Part shown: in pieces, positions 41,896 to 50,740 of the stretch
How positions within the stretch are numbered: position 1 is the stretch's first letter
Layout of the letters: each line of letters starts with the position of its first letter
Origin: Cupriavidus gilardii
GTDB lineage: Bacteria > Pseudomonadota > Gammaproteobacteria > Burkholderiales > Burkholderiaceae
Assembly (NCBI RefSeq): GCF_013314895.1
Contig: NZ_JABTYE010000022.1
Span: forward strand, 1 to 64,000
Direction of reading: 5' to 3'
Length of the DNA: 64,000 nt
Notes under the pieces: model-generated
Told to the model about the DNA's origin: nothing
Seen by the model: only the letters and a program-made list of their open reading frames with translations
Databases searched by the model: none
Position numbers and translations under genes: made by a program

Positions 41896-42552
41896 ATGCC
41901 TCATCGCGTAATGGCGTCCACCCTTGCCGCCGTCGGCGCCGCCGCCACCCTGGCATGGGCCGCGCTGGCCCCGGCCACCGCGCAAGCGGCCGCCACCGAT
42001 CAGCTGAAGACCTTCGTCACCACCGTCAAGAGCGCGCGCGGCGAGTTCACCCAACGTCAGGTCAAGGGCGCGGGCGAAGCGATGCGCGTCACCGGCACCT
42101 CCAGCGGCACCTTCGTGTTTTCGCGTCCCGGCAAGTTCGCCTGGCGCTATACCAAGCCCTATGAGCAGTTGCTGCAGGCCGACGGCCAGACGCTCTACAT
42201 CTACGACAAGGATCTGAACCAGGTCACCGAGCGCAAGCTCGATGCCGCGCTGGGCTCGAGCCCGGCGGCGATCCTGTTCGGCAGCAACGATCTGGAGAAG
42301 AGCTTCGTCATCAAGGACGGCCCGACCCGCGACGGCATCGAATGGCTGGAGATGACGCCCAAGGCCAAGGACACCCAGTTCGAACGGATCGGCATCGGCT
42401 TCAAGGGCGGCAATCTGGAAGCGATGGAGCTGCGCGACGCCTTCGGCAATACCACGCTGCTGACCTTTTCGGCGATGCAAAAGAACCCGTCGCTGCCCGC
42501 CGACACCTTTCGCTTCAGCGTCCCCAAGGGCGCTGACGTGATCCGCCAATGA
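41896..42552 (+). CDS. lolA: Outer-membrane lipoprotein carrier protein LolA
   Basis: A 218-residue periplasmic lipoprotein chaperone. A signal peptide of about 33 residues ends AQAAA. The mature part shows the unclosed-barrel signature [24 protein letters not shown], then [41 protein letters not shown], and [19 protein letters not shown] near the end. It carries lipoproteins from LolCDE to LolB. AAGGA lies about seven bases before ATG 41896. It is 161 bases after ftsK, and its stop overlaps the next gene start by four bases, so that small protein is translationally coupled. Confidence 0.96.
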   Translation: MPHRVMASTLAAVGAAATLAWAALAPATAQAAATDQLKTFVTTVKSARGEFTQRQVKGAGEAMRVTGTSSGTFVFSRPGKFAWRYTKPYEQLLQADGQTLYIYDKDLNQVTERKLDAALGSSPAAILFGSNDLEKSFVIKDGPTRDGIEWLEMTPKAKDTQFERIGIGFKGGNLEAMELRDAFGNTTLLTFSAMQKNPSLPADTFRFSVPKGADVIRQ

Positions 42553-42956
42553 GGCCCGCCACTGTGCGAGGCGCGGCGCTGGCCACCGCGCTGACTGCGC
42601 TGCTGGCCACGGGCGCCTGCACTGGCGTCAAGACGGCGGCGGCGAACCGGCAGTTCGACATCGATGCCTTTCTGCGCGCCCCCGACACCACGCTGGCGGA
42701 GGTGCTGACCCACCCGGATTTCCTTGCCGCCACTGCAGCCTCGGCCCGCGACTGCGCGACCATGCTGCAGTCCGAGCGCAGCGGCGTGCTGGAGGAGCTG
42801 CCCGGCGCCGCGCGCGGCGACGCCTGGCTGCTGCGGCCGACCGGCCAGCCCGGCCGGGTCTGGCTGGTGACGCAGAAGCGCGGCGGCGAACGCGGTTGCC
42901 ACGGCCCGCTGCCCGCCGATGCGATGGGCGAGCTGGTGTCGCGCGCCAGCGGCTGA
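42549..42956 (+). CDS. Small exported protein, possible lipoprotein
   Basis: A 135-residue protein with an N-terminal export signal ([17 protein letters not shown]). The Cys at about residue 24 could be a lipidation site, but the lipobox LATGAC has Thr at -3, so a lipoprotein is only possible. Two further Cys residues lie near residues 69 and 117 and could form a disulphide. I do not recognise a family. It overlaps lolA by the ATGA junction, so it is made with LolA. It could be a LolA client or periplasmic helper, but that is a guess from position. Confidence 0.65.
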   Translation: MRPATVRGAALATALTALLATGACTGVKTAAANRQFDIDAFLRAPDTTLAEVLTHPDFLAATAASARDCATMLQSERSGVLEELPGAARGDAWLLRPTGQPGRVWLVTQKRGGERGCHGPLPADAMGELVSRASG

Positions 42957-43077
42957 GGACGCCGCCGGTCTTCGCTGCAATTTCGCAGCAACTTCGCGGC
43001 AACTTCGCCGCGACATCGGCAGGCGACTCCACCGCCCTGTGGCGACGGTTCCACGCGGGGAAACCGACATTGACGCC

Positions 43078-43096
43078 GAAAACGGGAATCATTATT
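43078..43096 (+). promoter_or_regulatory. Fur-like box upstream of the iron receptor gene
   Basis: 19 bases matching the Fur consensus GATAATGATAATCATTATC at 14 of 19 positions, counted by eye. The AATCATTAT core is perfect. It lies 60 bases before the receptor start, where a repressor would block the promoter. It is the only AT-rich patch in the local gap. Confidence 0.6.
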
Positions 43097-43155
43097 GTTT
43101 GCGCTCGCCCGCTGGCATCTGGCCAGCGGCGCAACCGCAAAGCCCGGAGGAGTCC

Positions 43156-44211
43156 ATGTACGTGTTTCGTCGTCTGCTGCCCGGTGCGGCAGTTCTCGCC
43201 ATGGCGGCCAGTGCCGCGTCGATTCCCCTGGCCGCGATGGCCCAGGGCTCCCAGGAAAAGGTGCTGAACCTCTATACGGCCCGGCATTATCAGACCGACG
43301 AGGCGCTGTACAGCAACTTCACCAAACAGACCGGCATCAAGATCAACCGCATCGAGGGCCAGGAAGACCCGCTGCTCGAGCGGATCAAGAGCGAGGGCGC
43401 CAACAGCCCCGCCGATGTCTTCATCACCGTCGATATCGGCCGGCTGTGGCGCGCCCAGCAGGCCGGCGTGTTCGCGCCGGTCAAGTCGAAGGTGCTCGAA
43501 TCGCGCATCCCCGCCAACTTTCGCGATCCCAACGGCGAATGGTTCGGCTTCTCGGCGCGCGCCCGCGTGATCGCCTACAACAAGGACACCGTCAAGCCGG
43601 GCGACATCAAGACCTATGAGGACCTGGCCGACCCGAAGTGGAAGGGCAAGCTGTGCACCCGTTCCAGCGGCCACGTCTACAACCTGTCGCTGATCTCCAG
43701 CCTGATCGCGCATGACGGCGAAGCGAAGACCGAGCGCTGGGCGCAGGGCGTCGTCGCCAACCTGGCGCGCACGCCGAAGGGCGGCGACACCGACCAGCTC
43801 AAGGCCGTCGCTGCCGGAGAATGCGACCTCGCCATCTCCAACACCTACTACATCGCACGGCTGCTGAAGTCGACCAAGCCGGAGGACAAGGCGGTGGCCG
43901 ACAAGCTCGGCGTGGTCTGGCCGAACCAGGACAGCCAGGGCGTGCACATGAACATTTCGGGCGGCGGCATGCTCAAGCACGCGCCGAACAAGGAATCGGC
44001 GGTCAAGTTCCTGGAGTACCTTGCCAGCGACGAGGCGCAGGCCTACTTCGCCAACGGCAACAACGAATGGCCGGTGGTGCCGAGCGTCAAGGTCGCCAAC
44101 CCGGCGCTGGAAGCGCTGGGCAGCTTCAAGGCCGACAGGATCAACGTGGCCGAGCTCGGCAAATATCAGCCGGTCGCGCAGAAGCTGGCCGACAAGGCCG
44201 GCTTCAAGTGA
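43156..44211 (+). CDS. fbpA: Ferric-iron ABC transporter substrate-binding protein
   Basis: A 351-residue periplasmic iron receptor of the FbpA/FutA/IdiA group. The signal peptide ends AAMAQ at about residue 29. VLNLYTARHYQTDEALYSNFTKQTGIKINRIEG at the mature start and the Tyr pair region CDLAISNTYYIARLL, where Tyr residues bind Fe3+ in this group, are clear. GGGMLKHAPNKESAVKFLEYL is conserved. CGGAGGA precedes ATG 43156, and a Fur-like box lies 60 bases before it. Its permease and ATPase genes are 1-3 kb away with a different strand arrangement. The ligand, Fe3+, is by homology. Confidence 0.9.
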   Translation: MYVFRRLLPGAAVLAMAASAASIPLAAMAQGSQEKVLNLYTARHYQTDEALYSNFTKQTGIKINRIEGQEDPLLERIKSEGANSPADVFITVDIGRLWRAQQAGVFAPVKSKVLESRIPANFRDPNGEWFGFSARARVIAYNKDTVKPGDIKTYEDLADPKWKGKLCTRSSGHVYNLSLISSLIAHDGEAKTERWAQGVVANLARTPKGGDTDQLKAVAAGECDLAISNTYYIARLLKSTKPEDKAVADKLGVVWPNQDSQGVHMNISGGGMLKHAPNKESAVKFLEYLASDEAQAYFANGNNEWPVVPSVKVANPALEALGSFKADRINVAELGKYQPVAQKLADKAGFK

Positions 44212-44244
44212 TCGCCGGCTGAAGGGCGCAGCCGGCACCGGTCC

Positions 44245-44994
44245 TTACGACGGATCGCCGCCGGCGGTGTCCACGCCCATCGGGCCGGCCCCGGTGGCGG
44301 CGCTGGCGGTGCTCGCAGTCTCCGCGAACGCCGCCTTGCCGTCCGGGCCCTCGACGCGGCGAAAGGTCAGCTTCGTGCTGCTCGACAAGGCGCGCCTGGC
44401 CATCCGGCGCTGCAGTTCCCGCCGCGCCAGATTCATCTGACCCACCGTACCGCTGCCGTACGGCTCCTGATTCAGCGCGGCGAAGGTCGCCAGCGTCGCC
44501 CGCAGGGCCGCCAGCGCAGCCTGCGCATCCTTCTTCAGCAAGGCATCGAGCGCCTGGCGCGCGCGCACCTGCGCCTGCAGCAGCGCATCTCCCGGATTGG
44601 ACTTGGCGCGCACCGCGTCCTGCGGCAGTTGCACACTGCCCGCCAGCCGGCGCAGCCCGGCGCGCACCAGGCCGCCGTCCATCGCCGCTTCCTGCATCAC
44701 CCAGACCGCATCGTGGCGTAGCCACGGCTCGGGATCGGTCAGCCGGCGCAACAGCGCCGACTGCAATCCCGGCACGTCGAAACGGCCGGTGCGGCGGATC
44801 GCATTGATGGCGATGCGGCGCAGCTGCGGATGCTGATCGTCGAACAGTTCCTGCACCACCCGCTCGGCAATGCCTTCCTTGACCACCAGCTCGGCGAGCT
44901 CGGTGGCGAAGCCGATCTCCTGCACTGCCGTCAGCTTGTTCTGGCTGGCCAGCCGCGACATCTTGAAGACCAGCATCCGGTAACGAATTTGCAT
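44245..44994 (-). CDS. HEAT-like repeat protein
   Basis: A 249-residue protein with HEAT/armadillo-type alpha repeats. The segment FDDQHPQLRRIAINAIRRTGRFDVPGLQSALLRRLTDPEPWLRHDAVWVMQEAA shows two repeat-like helical pairs. The rest is Ala/Leu-rich helix, with a low-complexity Ala/Gly/Thr tail of 25 residues. The role is unknown. ATG 44994 (MQIRYRMLVF) was chosen because GGGAG lies six bases upstream; an in-frame ATG at 45009 precedes that site. It lies downstream of the permease gene on the same strand, 167 bases away, and converges with the iron receptor gene. Confidence 0.7.
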   Translation of the reverse strand: MQIRYRMLVFKMSRLASQNKLTAVQEIGFATELAELVVKEGIAERVVQELFDDQHPQLRRIAINAIRRTGRFDVPGLQSALLRRLTDPEPWLRHDAVWVMQEAAMDGGLVRAGLRRLAGSVQLPQDAVRAKSNPGDALLQAQVRARQALDALLKKDAQAALAALRATLATFAALNQEPYGSGTVGQMNLARRELQRRMARRALSSSTKLTFRRVEGPDGKAAFAETASTASAATGAGPMGVDTAGGDPS

Positions 44995-45161
44995 ACGACT
45001 CCCGCCCATCGTGTTCGAGGAAACCGGGCCGGCTTGCGCGGCCCAGCTTGGCATTCACGGGATATCGGCGGAAATCGGGCGGGCTTTAGTTCGACATGGA
45101 GGGCGGGTCAGCGCGCCTGCACCCCAAGCAGGTACGCTGCCAACCGCCTGCGCGCGCTCGC

Positions 45162-46850
45162 TCAGTCCTGCGCGCTGCGGCGGATCTGCCGCGACAGCAC
45201 GATCACCGGAATCAGCCCGACCAGCACGATCACCAGCGAGGCGGTGGCTGCCTCGGCCAGCCGCTCGTCGGCGGCGAGGTTGTAGGCCTGCACGGCCAGC
45301 GTGTCGAAATTGAAGGGGCGCATCACGAAGGTCGCCGGCAATTCCTTCATCACGTCGACGAAGACGATCAGCGCCGCCGTCAGCAGGCTGCCGCGCAGCA
45401 TCGGCAGATGCACGCGGCGCAGCGTCGCGGCGGGGCCGTGGCCGAGGCTGCGGGCGGCCGTGTCCATGCTGGGCGTGATCTTCGCCAGCCCGGCATTGAC
45501 GGTTTGCAGCGCGACGCCGAGAAAGCGCACCAGATAGGCGTAGACCAGTGCGGCAATGCCTCCCGTCAGCAGCAGCCCTGGCGAGACGCCGGTCAGTTGC
45601 TGGACCCATCCCGCGATCGCATTGTCGAGCCGCGCCACCGGCACCAGCACGCCGACCGCGATCACCGAGCCCGGCAGCGCATAGCCCATGCCGCAGAGCC
45701 GGAGCAGCGCCCGCATCGGCCAGCCGCGGCCGAGCCGGCCGGCATAGCCGATCGCCAGCGCGATCAGCACCGCGGCCAGTGCGGTGACGCTGGCCAGCAC
45801 GAAGCTGTTGCGCACCAGGCCGACGAAGCGCGGGCCGAACTGCGCATCGCCGTCGGTAAAGGCCATCTCGAGCAGCATCAGCGCCGGGACCAGGAAGCCC
45901 AGCAGCACCGGCGTCGCGCAGACCGCCAGCGCAGTCCAGCCGCGCCAGCCGGTCAGCCGATAGGTGGACACGCGCCGCTGGCCGCCATGCACGCGCGCCC
46001 GGCCGCGCGAGATCCGCTCGGCCACCAGGATCGCGATCACGAAGGCCAGCATGCAGGCCGACAGCTGCGCGGCGGCGCTCTTGTCGCCGAGCGAGAACCA
46101 GGCGCGGTAGATCCCGGTCGAGAAGGTGGGGATGGCGAAATAGGCGACGGTGCCGAAGTCCGCCAGCGTTTCCATCAGCGCCAGTGCGGTGCCGGCCGCG
46201 ATGCCGGGACGCGCCAGCGGCAGCACGACGCGCAGCACGCTGCGCCACGGTCCATGGCCGAGCAGGCGGGCCGCCTCCAGCGTGTTCAGCGTCTGCTGCA
46301 GGAAGGCGGCGCGCGCGGTCAGGTAGACGTAGGGATAAAGCACCAGCGAGAACAGCACGATCGCGCCGCCAAGCGTGCGCACGTCCGGAAACCAGTAATC
46401 GCGGGCGCCCCAACCGGTCAGCGCGCGCAGCGCGGTCTGCACCGGCCCGGCGAACTGCAGTGCGTCGGTATAGGCGTAGGCGATCACATAGGCGGGCATC
46501 GCCAGCGGCAGCACCAGCGCCCACTCCATCAGGCCCCGGCCGGGGAAGCGGTAGGTGCAGACCAGCCACGCGGTCGGCACGCCGAGCAGCAGCACGCCGA
46601 CGGCGACGCCGGCCAGCAGCCACAGCGTGTTCGCGATGTACTCGCCGAGCACGGTGTCGACCAGGTGGTGCCAGGTCTCGGTGCTCGGGCTCAGCAGGCT
46701 GGATGCCACCACCAGGATCGGCACGGCGATCAGCAGGGCGACCAGCCCCGCCGCCAGCGACAAGGGATGGATTGCCATCGGCCACCGTCCACGCGGTGCC
46801 GCGCGAGCGTGGTCGTTATCGGGCAATCGGACGGGCTGGAGCAGGGACAT
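45162..46850 (-). CDS. fbpB: Ferric-iron ABC transporter permease (FbpB-type, fused two-domain)
   Basis: A 562-residue permease that carries two ABC membrane domains in one chain, as in FbpB/SfuB/HitB iron importers. It has about twelve hydrophobic helices. The first domain has an EAA-like loop LEAARLLGHGPWRSVLRVVLPLARPGIAAG at about residue 210, the second DTAARSLGHGPAATLRRVHLPMLRGSLLTA near 475. These couple to the ATPase. The start is either ATG 46850 (MSLLQPVR) or ATG 46778; neither has a strong ribosome site and I kept the longer. It is divergent from the ATPase gene across a gap with a Fur-like box. Confidence 0.9.
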   Translation of the reverse strand: MSLLQPVRLPDNDHARAAPRGRWPMAIHPLSLAAGLVALLIAVPILVVASSLLSPSTETWHHLVDTVLGEYIANTLWLLAGVAVGVLLLGVPTAWLVCTYRFPGRGLMEWALVLPLAMPAYVIAYAYTDALQFAGPVQTALRALTGWGARDYWFPDVRTLGGAIVLFSLVLYPYVYLTARAAFLQQTLNTLEAARLLGHGPWRSVLRVVLPLARPGIAAGTALALMETLADFGTVAYFAIPTFSTGIYRAWFSLGDKSAAAQLSACMLAFVIAILVAERISRGRARVHGGQRRVSTYRLTGWRGWTALAVCATPVLLGFLVPALMLLEMAFTDGDAQFGPRFVGLVRNSFVLASVTALAAVLIALAIGYAGRLGRGWPMRALLRLCGMGYALPGSVIAVGVLVPVARLDNAIAGWVQQLTGVSPGLLLTGGIAALVYAYLVRFLGVALQTVNAGLAKITPSMDTAARSLGHGPAATLRRVHLPMLRGSLLTAALIVFVDVMKELPATFVMRPFNFDTLAVQAYNLAADERLAEAATASLVIVLVGLIPVIVLSRQIRRSAQD

Positions 46851-46925
46851 GCGCGACGTTCGGCCAGGGAGGTGCCGCGGACGGCGCGGCTGGGGCATTC
46901 TATCAATCGCCGCTCCGGCGTTGCT

Positions 46926-46944
46926 GATACTTATAATGATTCGC
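46926..46944. promoter_or_regulatory. Fur-like box between fbpB and fbpC
   Basis: 19 bases matching the Fur consensus at 14 of 19 positions, counted by eye, ending right at the chosen ATPase start codon. It lies in the 94-base divergent gap between the permease and ATPase genes, so one Fur site could repress both. An alternative Met three codons upstream lies inside it. Confidence 0.6.
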
Positions 46945-48090
46945 ATGTCCGCCTTCGATCTCGATACCGGCCTGGCCACGGCCGCTACCACCCCGGTTGC
47001 CTCGCCCCGGTCCGACGCCGTCCCTGCCTCGATTGGCCAACCGGCCGACCTCGTGCTGGAGGTCGAGCACATCCGCCACGGCTTCGACAGCCAGATCGTC
47101 ATCGACGACCTGTCGTTCTCGCTGGCGCGCGGCAGCATCGGCTGCCTGCTGGGCCCCAGCGGCTGCGGCAAGACCACCGTGCTGCGGGCCATCGCCGGTT
47201 TCGAGCCGCTGCGGGGCGGGCGGATCGTGCTGGACGGACAACTGGTCTCGGCACCGGGCATGGCGGTGCCGCCCGAACGCCGGCGCGTCGGCATGGTGTT
47301 TCAGGACTACGCGCTGTTTCCGCATCTGAGCGTGGCCGACAACATCGCCTTCGGCCTGCATCGGGAAAGCCGGCAGTCCCGCCGGGAGCGCGTCGCCGAA
47401 GTGCTGGAGCTGGTGGGCCTTGCCGGTGCCGGCGCGCGCTTCCCGCACGAGTTGTCCGGCGGCCAGCAGCAGCGCGTGGCGCTCGCCCGGGCGCTGGCGC
47501 CGCGGCCCGAGCTGCTGCTGCTCGACGAGCCGTTCTCCAATCTCGACGTCGACCTGCGCGAGCGCCTGAGCCTGGAGGTGCGCGCGATCCTGAAGGCGCA
47601 GGGCGCGACCGCGATCCTCGTCACGCACGATCAGCTCGAAGCCTTCGCGATGGCCGACGAGATCGGCGTGATGCACGCCGGTGCGATCGAGCAGTGGGGC
47701 ACGGCGCATCAGCTCTATCACCAGCCCGCCACGCGCTTCGTCGGCGATTTCATCGGGCAGGGCGTGTTGATGCCGGCGCGCGTGACGGCACCGGGCCAGG
47801 TCGATTGCGAGCTCGGCACGCTGCACAGCCGCGATGGACTGGGACTGGCGCCGGGCGTCGATGAAGTGGATGTGCTGATCCGCCCCGACGACATCCTGCA
47901 CGACGATGCCAGCGCCCTGCGCGCGCAGATCCTGCACAAGGCCTTCCGCGGCGCCGAGATCCTGTACACGCTGCGCCTGGCGAGCGGCGGCAAGGTGCTG
48001 TCGCTGGCGCCGTCGCACCACGACCACGGCGTCGGCGACTGGATCGGCATCCGCGTCGAGGTCGACGACCTGGTCGCGTTTCCGCGCTAA
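46945..48090 (+). CDS. fbpC: Iron ABC transporter ATP-binding protein
   Basis: A 381-residue ABC ATPase of the FbpC type. Walker A GPSGCGKTT is at about residue 69, Q-loop VFQDYALFPHL near 118, signature LSGGQQQRVALARAL near 171, Walker B ELLLLDEPFSNLD near 189, and H-loop VTHDQLEAFAMAD near 223. The C-terminal 120 residues are the TOBE-like regulatory domain common in ferric transporters. The N-terminal 35 residues are an Ala/Thr/Pro-rich extension not needed for the fold. ATG 46945 is preceded by AT-rich DNA and overlaps a Fur-like site. It powers uptake with the receptor at 43156 and the permease at 45162. Confidence 0.93.
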   Translation: MSAFDLDTGLATAATTPVASPRSDAVPASIGQPADLVLEVEHIRHGFDSQIVIDDLSFSLARGSIGCLLGPSGCGKTTVLRAIAGFEPLRGGRIVLDGQLVSAPGMAVPPERRRVGMVFQDYALFPHLSVADNIAFGLHRESRQSRRERVAEVLELVGLAGAGARFPHELSGGQQQRVALARALAPRPELLLLDEPFSNLDVDLRERLSLEVRAILKAQGATAILVTHDQLEAFAMADEIGVMHAGAIEQWGTAHQLYHQPATRFVGDFIGQGVLMPARVTAPGQVDCELGTLHSRDGLGLAPGVDEVDVLIRPDDILHDDASALRAQILHKAFRGAEILYTLRLASGGKVLSLAPSHHDHGVGDWIGIRVEVDDLVAFPR

Positions 48091-48227
48091 CGCGAGTCGC
48101 GCGGCCTGCAGGCGTCGCCGCGCAAGGATGCACTACACTGGCGCTTTGGCCGGCCGCGCCGCCTTCGCAGAAGGCTGTATCGACATCCACGCGCGCCGCT
48201 CGCACCGAAACCCAAGGCTTGACCACC

Positions 48228-49562
48228 GTGCCGGACACGCTGTTTTCCGAACCCTCCGACGCTTCCCGACAACCGCTGGCCGAGCGCCTGCGCCCGCGCA
48301 ATATCGACGAGGTCATTGGCCAGCAGCATCTGCTCGGCCCCGGCAAGCCGCTGCGCGTGGCGTTCGAATCCGGCGAACCGCATTCGATGATCCTGTGGGG
48401 CCCGCCCGGGGTCGGCAAGACTACGCTGGCGCGGCTGATGGCCGATGCCTTCGATGCCGAGTTCATCGCGCTGTCCGCCGTGCTGTCCGGCGTCAAGGAC
48501 ATCCGCGAGGCGGTCGAGCGCGCCGAGCAATATCGCGCGCACGGGCGCCGCACGCTGGTGTTCGTCGACGAGGTCCACCGCTTCAACAAGAGCCAGCAGG
48601 ACGCCTTTCTGCCGCATGTGGAAAGCGGGCTGTTCACCTTCATCGGCGCGACCACCGAGAACCCGTCGTTCGAGGTCAACGGCGCCTTGCTCTCGCGTGC
48701 CGCGGTCTATGTCCTCAAGAGCCTGGACGACGCCGAACTGCGCCAGCTCGCGCTGCGCGCCAGCGACGCGCTGGGCGGCGTAGCCTGGGACGACGAGGCG
48801 CTGCAGCTGATCGTGGCGTCAGCCGACGGCGATGGGCGCAAGCTGCTGAACAATATCGAGATCGTCGCGCGGGCCGCGCGCACCGCCGGCGCGCAGACGA
48901 TCGACAAGGCGCTGCTCGGCAGCGCGCTGTCGGAGAACCTGCGCCGCTTCGACAAGGGCGGCGATGCGTTCTACGACCAGATCAGCGCGCTGCACAAGTC
49001 GGTGCGCGGCTCCGACCCCGACGCGGCGCTGTACTGGTTCTGCCGCATGCTCGACGGCGGTGCCGACCCGCGCTATCTGGCACGCCGGATCGTGCGGATG
49101 GCGTGGGAGGACATCGGCCTGGCCGATCCCCGCGCCGCGCGCATGACGCTGGATGCAGCCGAGACCTACGAACGGCTGGGCTCTCCCGAGGGCGAACTGG
49201 CGCTGGCGCAGGCGCTGATCTATCTGGCCGTCGCGCCCAAGTCCAACGCCGGCTACAACGCCTATAACGCCGCGCGCGCCTTCGTCGCCAAGGACAAGTC
49301 GCGCGCGGTGCCGGTCCATCTGCGCAACGCGCCGACCAAGCTGATGAAGGAGCTGGGCTACGGCCATGCCTACCGCTATGCGCACGACGAGCCCGAGGCC
49401 TATGCCGCCGGCGAACACTATTTCCCCGACGACCTGAAGGCGCAGGGCTGGTATCAGCCGACGCCGCGCGGCCTGGAGGGCAAGATCTCCGACAAGCTGC
49501 GCCATCTGCGCGAACTCGACCAGGCATGGCATCGCCGCCGCAAGGAGGGCGACAAAGGCTAG
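48228..49562 (+). CDS. rarA: Replication-associated recombination protein A
   Basis: A 444-residue AAA+ ATPase of the RarA/MgsA/WRNIP1 family, which acts at stalled replication forks and interacts with SSB. Walker A GPPGVGKTTLARLMA and Walker B LVFVDEVHRFNKSQQDAFL are clear, followed by sensor 1 FIGATTENPSFEV. The C-terminal clamp-loader-like tetramerisation part (SDPDAALYWFCRML; AWEDIGLADPRA; VAPKSNAGYNAYNAA) is complete. I chose GTG 48228 because AAGG lies ten bases before it; a TTG at 48219 would add three residues but is only two bases from that site. It follows the iron ATPase gene by 137 bases. Confidence 0.95.
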   Translation: MPDTLFSEPSDASRQPLAERLRPRNIDEVIGQQHLLGPGKPLRVAFESGEPHSMILWGPPGVGKTTLARLMADAFDAEFIALSAVLSGVKDIREAVERAEQYRAHGRRTLVFVDEVHRFNKSQQDAFLPHVESGLFTFIGATTENPSFEVNGALLSRAAVYVLKSLDDAELRQLALRASDALGGVAWDDEALQLIVASADGDGRKLLNNIEIVARAARTAGAQTIDKALLGSALSENLRRFDKGGDAFYDQISALHKSVRGSDPDAALYWFCRMLDGGADPRYLARRIVRMAWEDIGLADPRAARMTLDAAETYERLGSPEGELALAQALIYLAVAPKSNAGYNAYNAARAFVAKDKSRAVPVHLRNAPTKLMKELGYGHAYRYAHDEPEAYAAGEHYFPDDLKAQGWYQPTPRGLEGKISDKLRHLRELDQAWHRRRKEGDKG

Positions 49563-49602
49563 CGCATGCGGGACGCAAGGTCCCGGTCCGACCCCGCCGG
49601 CC

Positions 49603-50451
49603 TCAGGCGAACTGCGGTTCGTCGTCTTCCTGCCGGTTGGGGGCAATAGCGGTCGTGCTCCGATCGGCCTGCGTCCGCGCGGCCGTTGCCGCCACGCCAC
49701 CTTCGCGCAGCGCCGCGCGAAACGCCGTCGGGGTCATGCCGGTTTGCTGGCGGAAGGCCGTCCCAAAGTTCGCCGCGCTGGAGAAGCCGACCTCCTCGGC
49801 AATGGCGGTCACGGTCAACGCAGTGTCCGTGAGCAGCCTGCGTGCCACGCGCAAACGTTCCTGGCGCACGAACTCGAATACCGACATGCCGGCGTGCGCG
49901 CGAAACGCCCGCGATAGCGTTTTCTCGTGCGTGCCGATCTCGCCTGCGATGCCGGCGAGGCTGTGTGCCTTCGCCAGGTTGGCAACCAGATACCGCTGCG
50001 CCGCCCGCGCCAGCACAGCGGCCGCGCTCAGCGGGGCCGTATCGGCATCCTCCGTCGTCCCGTGTCCCGCGCGCAGATGGATCCGTATGCGAGCAAGGAC
50101 TTCCTCCGGGGCATACGGCTTGGCGATGTAGTCGGCACCGCCGTTGCGCAGTGCGTGCAGCCGCTCCTTCAGATTGCCGCCGCTGCCGAGAAACAGGATC
50201 GGGATGGCGGCGATCGCGGGATTGCTCTTCATCAGGCGGCAAGCGCCGAACCCGTCGAGCGTCGGCATCCGGACATCCATCAGGATCACGTCCGGTTCGG
50301 CCACGAGTGCCCGCTGGTATGCCTGCATTCCGTCGAACGCCAGGCTGATACGCATTCCGGCCTGGCCGAACAGGGCGAGCAGAGGACGGTGATGGTCCGG
50401 CTCGTCGTCGACGATGAGGACATGGGGACCGGATGGGGCCGTGCGATGCAT
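49603..50451 (-). CDS. Response regulator with AraC-type DNA-binding domain
   Basis: A 282-residue protein in two parts. Residues 9-125 are a receiver domain, with acidic pocket DDE, the likely phosphoacceptor Asp59 in VILMDVRMPTLDG, and Lys in YIAKPYAPEEVL. Residues about 140-250 are an AraC/XylS double helix-turn-helix (LAGIAGEIGTHEKTLSRAFRAHAGMSVFEFVRQERL; LTVTAIAEEVGFSSAANFGTAFRQQTGMTPTAFR). No histidine kinase gene is in view, so the partner is elsewhere. It is divergent from the two-partner secretion locus across a 289-base AT-rich gap, the natural place for a target promoter. The last 30 residues are low complexity. Confidence 0.92.
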   Translation of the reverse strand: MHRTAPSGPHVLIVDDEPDHHRPLLALFGQAGMRISLAFDGMQAYQRALVAEPDVILMDVRMPTLDGFGACRLMKSNPAIAAIPILFLGSGGNLKERLHALRNGGADYIAKPYAPEEVLARIRIHLRAGHGTTEDADTAPLSAAAVLARAAQRYLVANLAKAHSLAGIAGEIGTHEKTLSRAFRAHAGMSVFEFVRQERLRVARRLLTDTALTVTAIAEEVGFSSAANFGTAFRQQTGMTPTAFRAALREGGVAATAARTQADRSTTAIAPNRQEDDEPQFA

Positions 50452-50552
50452 GTTCAGCGATTTGGGGTAAATGGAGTCAACGTCTCTTGCCGTGCCTCAC
50501 AACGTCAGCCCGATCCAGAGAATGTAAGCAATTGTAAAGGAATGTCCGGGCA

Positions 50553-50566
50553 ACAAAACATTTTGT
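50553..50566. promoter_or_regulatory. Palindrome and AT-rich promoter region upstream of tpsA
   Basis: A palindrome with 6-bp arms and a 2-base centre, ACAAAA-CA-TTTTGT, in the divergent gap between the response-regulator gene and the exoprotein gene. A -10-like TATAAC/TATATA lies at 50599-50606 with a poor -35, as expected of an activator-dependent promoter. The whole 50515-50640 stretch is AT-rich compared with its surroundings. That the palindrome is a regulator site is inferred only. Confidence 0.45.
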
Positions 50567-50740
50567 CCTCGTACCAAAAAGTCAAACATTCGCCACTCTA
50601 TATAACGGTCCCCGAAGTTTGCATAAGCGGCGTGAACGCCGTCATCTCGCTGGCACGGGTCAGAAATACAAGCGCCAATCGCAACGCCGACAGGCAATCG
50701 CGAGCCCGTGCACAGCGCCTTCTTATACGGGGATCTTTCT

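Noticed and set aside
42549-42956. Definite lipoprotein assignment
   Set aside because: The site LATGAC lacks the Leu expected at -3, so only a possible lipoprotein is stated.
44212-44240. Terminator after the iron receptor gene
   Set aside because: A GCCGGCT/AGCCGGC hairpin exists, but no T-tract follows on either strand; too weak to call.
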